DNA of 7,582 bases, taken from JBDRFZ01 sp043818395. GTDB lineage: Bacteria > Patescibacteriota > Patescibacteriia > 2-12-FULL-60-25. The translations under genes and the position numbers were made by a program. Each line of letters begins with the position of its first letter. The first letter of the stretch is position 1. The stretch lies in assembly GCA_043818395.1 (NCBI GenBank), contig JBDRFZ010000027.1:1-7582 (forward strand), read 5' to 3'. The notes beneath the pieces are model-generated. The model did no database searches and was not told the DNA's origin. It saw only the letters and a list, made by a program, of their open reading frames with translations. Of this stretch, positions 5,414 to 7,582 are shown one piece after another.

Positions 5414-6877
5414 ATGAATAAAATATATTTTACAGCCTCTGATATTTTCAAATATTTTCGTTGTCCGCACTGGGTTTATTTTGATTACCATTCTACTACG
5501 GAAGAGAAAGCTCTTAAGCGTGATTTTTCAGAAGTGGAAATTAAGCGCATGGAAGACGGTTTAGCTCATGAGAAACAAGTAGTGACCAAGTTGTTCGAGG
5601 GGAAACAGGTTGTAGAAGTACCTCGGATTAAGGATGCGGAAAAAGATTGCGCCGCTACATTGGAACTTATGAAACAGGGCGTGGAGTATATTTATCAAGG
5701 AACGTTAACCGAAGGAGATTGGACGGGTAGACCGGATATCCTAGAACGCCACGAGGGTGAATCGAATTTGGGAGCGTGGCATTATATTCCGATTGATGTT
5801 AAATCTTCGCACTCGCTCGAAAAATATCAGATCATGCAATTGGTATTTTATTCGGTGTTGCTCGAAAAGGTACAGGGTCGCTTTCCGGCCAGAACTGCGA
5901 TTTTGAACAAAGATGGCGAGCGTTTGGAGTTTGAGGCGGCGGATCATCTCAAAGAGTTCGAACATATTGCAGCCGAGATCTCCGAAATTTTAGCCGGCGT
6001 TTGTCCTGATCCGGTTTTAAGAAAGACATGCTATGAAACCGGTCCTTGGGGATTGGCTTGCGAGAGGCTAGCCAGAATGAATAACGATATTGCTCAACTA
6101 TATAATGTCGATGTCAGGAAATTGCGGGCTTTGCGCTCACTTGGTGTTCGTACCGTAGATGATGCGGCCGAGATGGATCCCCAGGCTTTAGACGGTGTCG
6201 CTCCGGGTCTTCGTATGCATGGCCTCGAAGTCGCTAAGCGTCAGGCCCAGTCGCTAAAAGAAAAATTGGTGATCGTGAGGGAAAAAGTTTCTTTGCCGGA
6301 TAACGGCTTGGAAATACATTTTGATATAGAAAGCGATCCGCCGAATGACGTGGATTATTTGTACGGATTTTTATTGCGTGAACCGACTGGTGACCGTTAT
6401 GTTCCGTTTGTGGCCAAGACGCTCGAACAAGAAGGTGATATGTGGAAAAGTTTCCTGGCCTGGATCGAGACCTTGCCGCCTGAATACACGGTCTACCATT
6501 TTGCCTCATATGAAAAAACGCGGCTTAGAGTCCTGGAGGATCGTTACGGCGGCAGTGAATGGCTCAATAAATTCCGCGAGCGCATGGTTGACCTGAAAGA
6601 AATCACCAACTCCGGCCTAATTTTTCCATTGTACTTTTACGGTTTAAAATACATCGCAAAATTTTTAGGTTACAGCTGGAAAGGCGAGGTCAAAGGCGGG
6701 GGACAGTCGGTAGATGTTTTTGAAAAGTACTTGGAAAATAAGGATGAAAAGATCTTACAATCAATCATTCAATACAACGAAGAAGACGTGAGGGCCACGG
6801 CTTTTTTAAAAGATTGGCTGGTTAAATTCGCCAAAGAAATCACATCTTACGAAAAACCTTATCCCTGGGTTTCGTGA
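5414..6877 (+). CDS. TM0106-type RecB-like nuclease with C-terminal RNase H-like exonuclease domain
   Basis: 487 aa. Residues 1-220 are a PD-(D/E)XK nuclease domain of the RecB/Cas4 kind: H52-E53, GRPDIL with D108, PIDVKSS with D128 and K130, and the QxxxY motif (Q142, Y146). A central segment (about 221-285) contains a helix-hairpin-helix-like stretch (RKLRALRSLGVRTVDDAAEM). Residues about 298-475 form an RNase H-like/DEDD exonuclease domain (RNase_H_2 type): HFDIES with D304 and E306, VYHFASYEKTRL (360-371), D393 and YNEEDVRAT with Y454 and D458. Cysteines C17, C197, C206 and C216 could bind an Fe-S cluster as in Cas4/AddB, but the spacing is unusual. The family is annotated as putative nuclease with unknown role. 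The start at 5414, 8 nt after the previous stop, fits the conserved N-terminus MNKIYFTASDIFKYFRCP; the open frame extends further upstream but would overlap the previous gene. No cas genes are nearby. Confidence 0.9.
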   Translation: MNKIYFTASDIFKYFRCPHWVYFDYHSTTEEKALKRDFSEVEIKRMEDGLAHEKQVVTKLFEGKQVVEVPRIKDAEKDCAATLELMKQGVEYIYQGTLTEGDWTGRPDILERHEGESNLGAWHYIPIDVKSSHSLEKYQIMQLVFYSVLLEKVQGRFPARTAILNKDGERLEFEAADHLKEFEHIAAEISEILAGVCPDPVLRKTCYETGPWGLACERLARMNNDIAQLYNVDVRKLRALRSLGVRTVDDAAEMDPQALDGVAPGLRMHGLEVAKRQAQSLKEKLVIVREKVSLPDNGLEIHFDIESDPPNDVDYLYGFLLREPTGDRYVPFVAKTLEQEGDMWKSFLAWIETLPPEYTVYHFASYEKTRLRVLEDRYGGSEWLNKFRERMVDLKEITNSGLIFPLYFYGLKYIAKFLGYSWKGEVKGGGQSVDVFEKYLENKDEKILQSIIQYNEEDVRATAFLKDWLVKFAKEITSYEKPYPWVS

Positions 6878-6893
6878 GTCACGATAATTTGAA

Positions 6894-6918
6894 ACCGCAT
6901 CCGGAGTCTGGATGCGGT
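6894..6918. terminator. Convergent-gene hairpin (likely terminator)
   Basis: ACCGCATCC (6894-6902) and GGATGCGGT (6910-6918) form a perfect 9-bp, GC-rich stem with a 7-nt loop, placed between two convergent genes. On the minus strand the stem is followed by TTTCAAATT, a weak T tract, so it would serve best for the 136-aa gene. On the plus strand no T run follows. Confidence 0.55.
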
Positions 6919-6942
6919 GTAAGTGGATTTACCGATCATTGA

Positions 6943-7353
6943 TCAGTTAGGTTCTCCAGATGGTGATTTGCTGTCGGACTTTTTATTGGCATACTCAGCC
7001 CACCAGTCCGGTCGTGGAATCATGAGAAGTGCCTTGGGTAGCTGTCTCCAGACCGGATCTTTTTGGACTTCATGGAGAAAGATTTGGTCATGTTCGTCGA
7101 TTAGTTTGACTATAGCTAGTTTGACCAGATGAAGATCTCCGACGGCAAGGATGCAGACCGAAGGACCGAGAAAATGCCAATCAACTTTTTGCCCGGAGAC
7201 GGCAGCGATTTTTTTGACCCAGACCTCAATCATGTCCCTATTTTGGACGCTGGTCACAAAAACCACTTTGCCAAATTTCTCAACAAACGGATCGATTGAG
7301 GAATATGCCTGAACGGTTGTGTTTGGCGGAGGTGGCAAGCTGGACTGCGACAT
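6943..7353 (-). CDS. Conserved-looking hypothetical protein, 136 aa
   Basis: Function not recognised. There is no signal peptide or TM helix, so it is probably cytosolic. After a flexible Pro/Ser-rich start (residues 1-20), the sequence alternates strand and helix: KVVFVTS (29-35), a helix NRDMIEVWVKKIAAVSGQ (38-55), KVDWHFLGP (56-64), VCILAVGDL (66-74), then a helix HLVKLAIVKLIDEHDQIFLHEVQ. This beta-alpha-beta-beta-alpha order suggests a small alpha/beta, possibly ferredoxin-like, domain. It ends with a Trp-rich segment (VWRQLP, PDWWAEY) and a disordered Ser/Lys tail. The start is well supported by AGGAGG at 7359-7364, 5 nt before the ATG, the best SD in the window, and by a consensus-like promoter upstream. 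It runs opposite to the preceding four-gene run and lies next to an insertion sequence end, so it may belong to another unit or to acquired DNA. Confidence 0.82.
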   Translation of the reverse strand: MSQSSLPPPPNTTVQAYSSIDPFVEKFGKVVFVTSVQNRDMIEVWVKKIAAVSGQKVDWHFLGPSVCILAVGDLHLVKLAIVKLIDEHDQIFLHEVQKDPVWRQLPKALLMIPRPDWWAEYANKKSDSKSPSGEPN

Positions 7354-7368
7354 TTCTGCCTCCTAAAA

Positions 7369-7379
7369 GAACATTGTTC
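7369..7379. promoter_or_regulatory. Perfect palindrome in the leader of the 136-aa gene
   Basis: GAACATTGTTC is a perfect 5-bp inverted repeat around one central base. It lies between the predicted transcription start (about 7393) and the SD (7364-7359). Its position and symmetry suit a repressor operator, but an 11-bp palindrome in AT-rich DNA can arise by chance. Confidence 0.3.
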
Positions 7380-7399
7380 CTTTGTTTCAGCGACGCAAT

Positions 7400-7428
7400 A
7401 AAATAGCCATATTCGTTGGATTTGTCAA
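7400..7428 (-). promoter_or_regulatory. Sigma70-type promoter of the 136-aa gene
   Basis: Read on the minus strand, TTGACA (7428-7423, 6/6) is followed after 17 bp by TATTTT (7405-7400, 4/6). Transcription would start near 7393, about 40 nt before the start codon. A second TTGACA at 7449-7444, at the edge of the insertion sequence, has no matching -10. Confidence 0.65.
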
Positions 7429-7451
7429 TTAATTAAATAAAACTGTCAAAC

Positions 7452-7467
7452 GGAAGTTAGAATGTCC
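7452..7467. repeat. IS-end direct repeat, copy 1
   Basis: GGAAGTTAGAATGTCC, identical to the copy at 7477-7492 and in the same orientation, with starts 25 bp apart. It is probably a transposase-binding repeat at the element's end. Confidence 0.7.
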
Positions 7468-7476
7468 TCTTTCTAG

Positions 7477-7492
7477 GGAAGTTAGAATGTCC
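7477..7492. repeat. IS-end direct repeat, copy 2
   Basis: The second exact copy of GGAAGTTAGAATGTCC, 9 bp after the first copy ends. It stops 4 bp short of the transposase-like stop codon at 7499-7497. Confidence 0.7.
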
Positions 7493-7496
7493 CTTT

Positions 7497-7582
7497 TTAA
7501 GAGGCGGCTTTTTGGGCATCGGCATGGAACCTCTGCCGCCAGGGATGGTCGGCTCGAGGCTTAGTCGATTGCGGTGCTGACC
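7497..7582 (-). CDS. C-terminal fragment of a probable DDE-type (integrase-core) transposase
   Basis: Only the last 27 codons are visible; the rest lies beyond the window's right edge. The frame reads SAPQSTKPRADHPWRQ and continues FHADAQKAAS before TAA (7499-7497). A KPxxDHPWR tail right before short repeats containing GGACATTCTAACTTCC is, from memory, typical of integrase-core transposases of common bacterial IS elements. The catalytic domain cannot be seen, so the IS family is left open. It is on the same strand as the 136-aa gene, so readthrough from the IS toward that gene is possible. Confidence 0.5.
   Translation of the reverse strand, partial: SAPQSTKPRADHPWRQRFHADAQKAAS

Larger units (their letters stand above)
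7444..7582 (-). mobile_element. End of an insertion sequence, cut by the window edge
   Basis: The segment holds the 3' end of a transposase-like reading frame, then two direct 16-bp repeats, then TGTCAA, where sequence character changes to the AT-rich promoter of the next gene. Repeated motifs at the terminus and a transposase ending just inside it are typical of IS elements with integrase-type transposases. The exact terminus is a guess, placed at the TG of TGTCAAACGG, because the other end lies outside the window. Confidence 0.55.

Noticed and set aside
5414..6877. Cas4 of a CRISPR-Cas locus
   Set aside because: The protein has an added RNase H-like domain, no repeats or cas genes are present, and it fits the TM0106-type family better.
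6934..6944. Palindrome GATCATTGATC at the stop of the 136-aa gene
   Set aside because: Too short and without a tail or flanking signal; probably chance.
6923..7132. 69-codon plus-strand frame opposite the 136-aa gene
   Set aside because: It is antisense to a gene with a strong SD and promoter, with no supporting signal of its own.

Overview
The window looks like chromosomal DNA from a bacterium using the standard stop codons: TGA ends two of the genes, so it is not recoded here. The compact layout, several genes without a good Shine-Dalgarno sequence, and a secreted FG-GAP/L,D-transpeptidase protein suggest a member of the Patescibacteria (CPR) or a similar environmental lineage. That placement is inference with moderate to low confidence.

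Layout. Positions 1-127 hold the terminator of an upstream gene and a short leader. 128-1645 encodes an M17 leucyl aminopeptidase (pepA) with every metal and catalytic residue intact. 1646-1801 carries a candidate promoter and a REP-like GAAA-capped hairpin. 1802-3268 encodes a secreted protein that joins an FG-GAP/VCBS repeat propeller to a C-terminal YkuD L,D-transpeptidase domain. A strong promoter at 3281-3309 then drives tRNA-Thr(UGU), followed 9 nt later by rpmG (ribosomal protein L33, 50 aa). A perfect inverted-repeat terminator follows.

3706-6877 is a tight, same-strand run of four genes with overlaps or gaps of 4-11 nt. They are a two-TM membrane protein, an HD hydrolase resembling small (p)ppGpp hydrolases (Mesh1/SpoT-HD type), an exported beta-sandwich protein with a C-terminal membrane anchor, and a TM0106-type protein pairing a RecB/Cas4-like nuclease domain with an RNase H-like exonuclease domain. 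They are probably co-transcribed, but no shared pathway can be shown from sequence.

6878-7582: a convergent hairpin separates this run from a minus-strand gene of 136 aa with unknown function, a good SD and a good promoter. The right edge is the end of an insertion sequence: two direct 16-bp repeats followed by the last 27 codons of what looks like a DDE-type transposase on the minus strand, cut by the window edge. No CRISPR array or other RNA gene was seen, and no gene-free stretch exceeds 300 bases. The most distinctive items are the propeller/L,D-transpeptidase fusion, the tRNA-rpmG pair with its SD-less 9-nt gap, the four-gene run, and the IS end beside the orphan gene.
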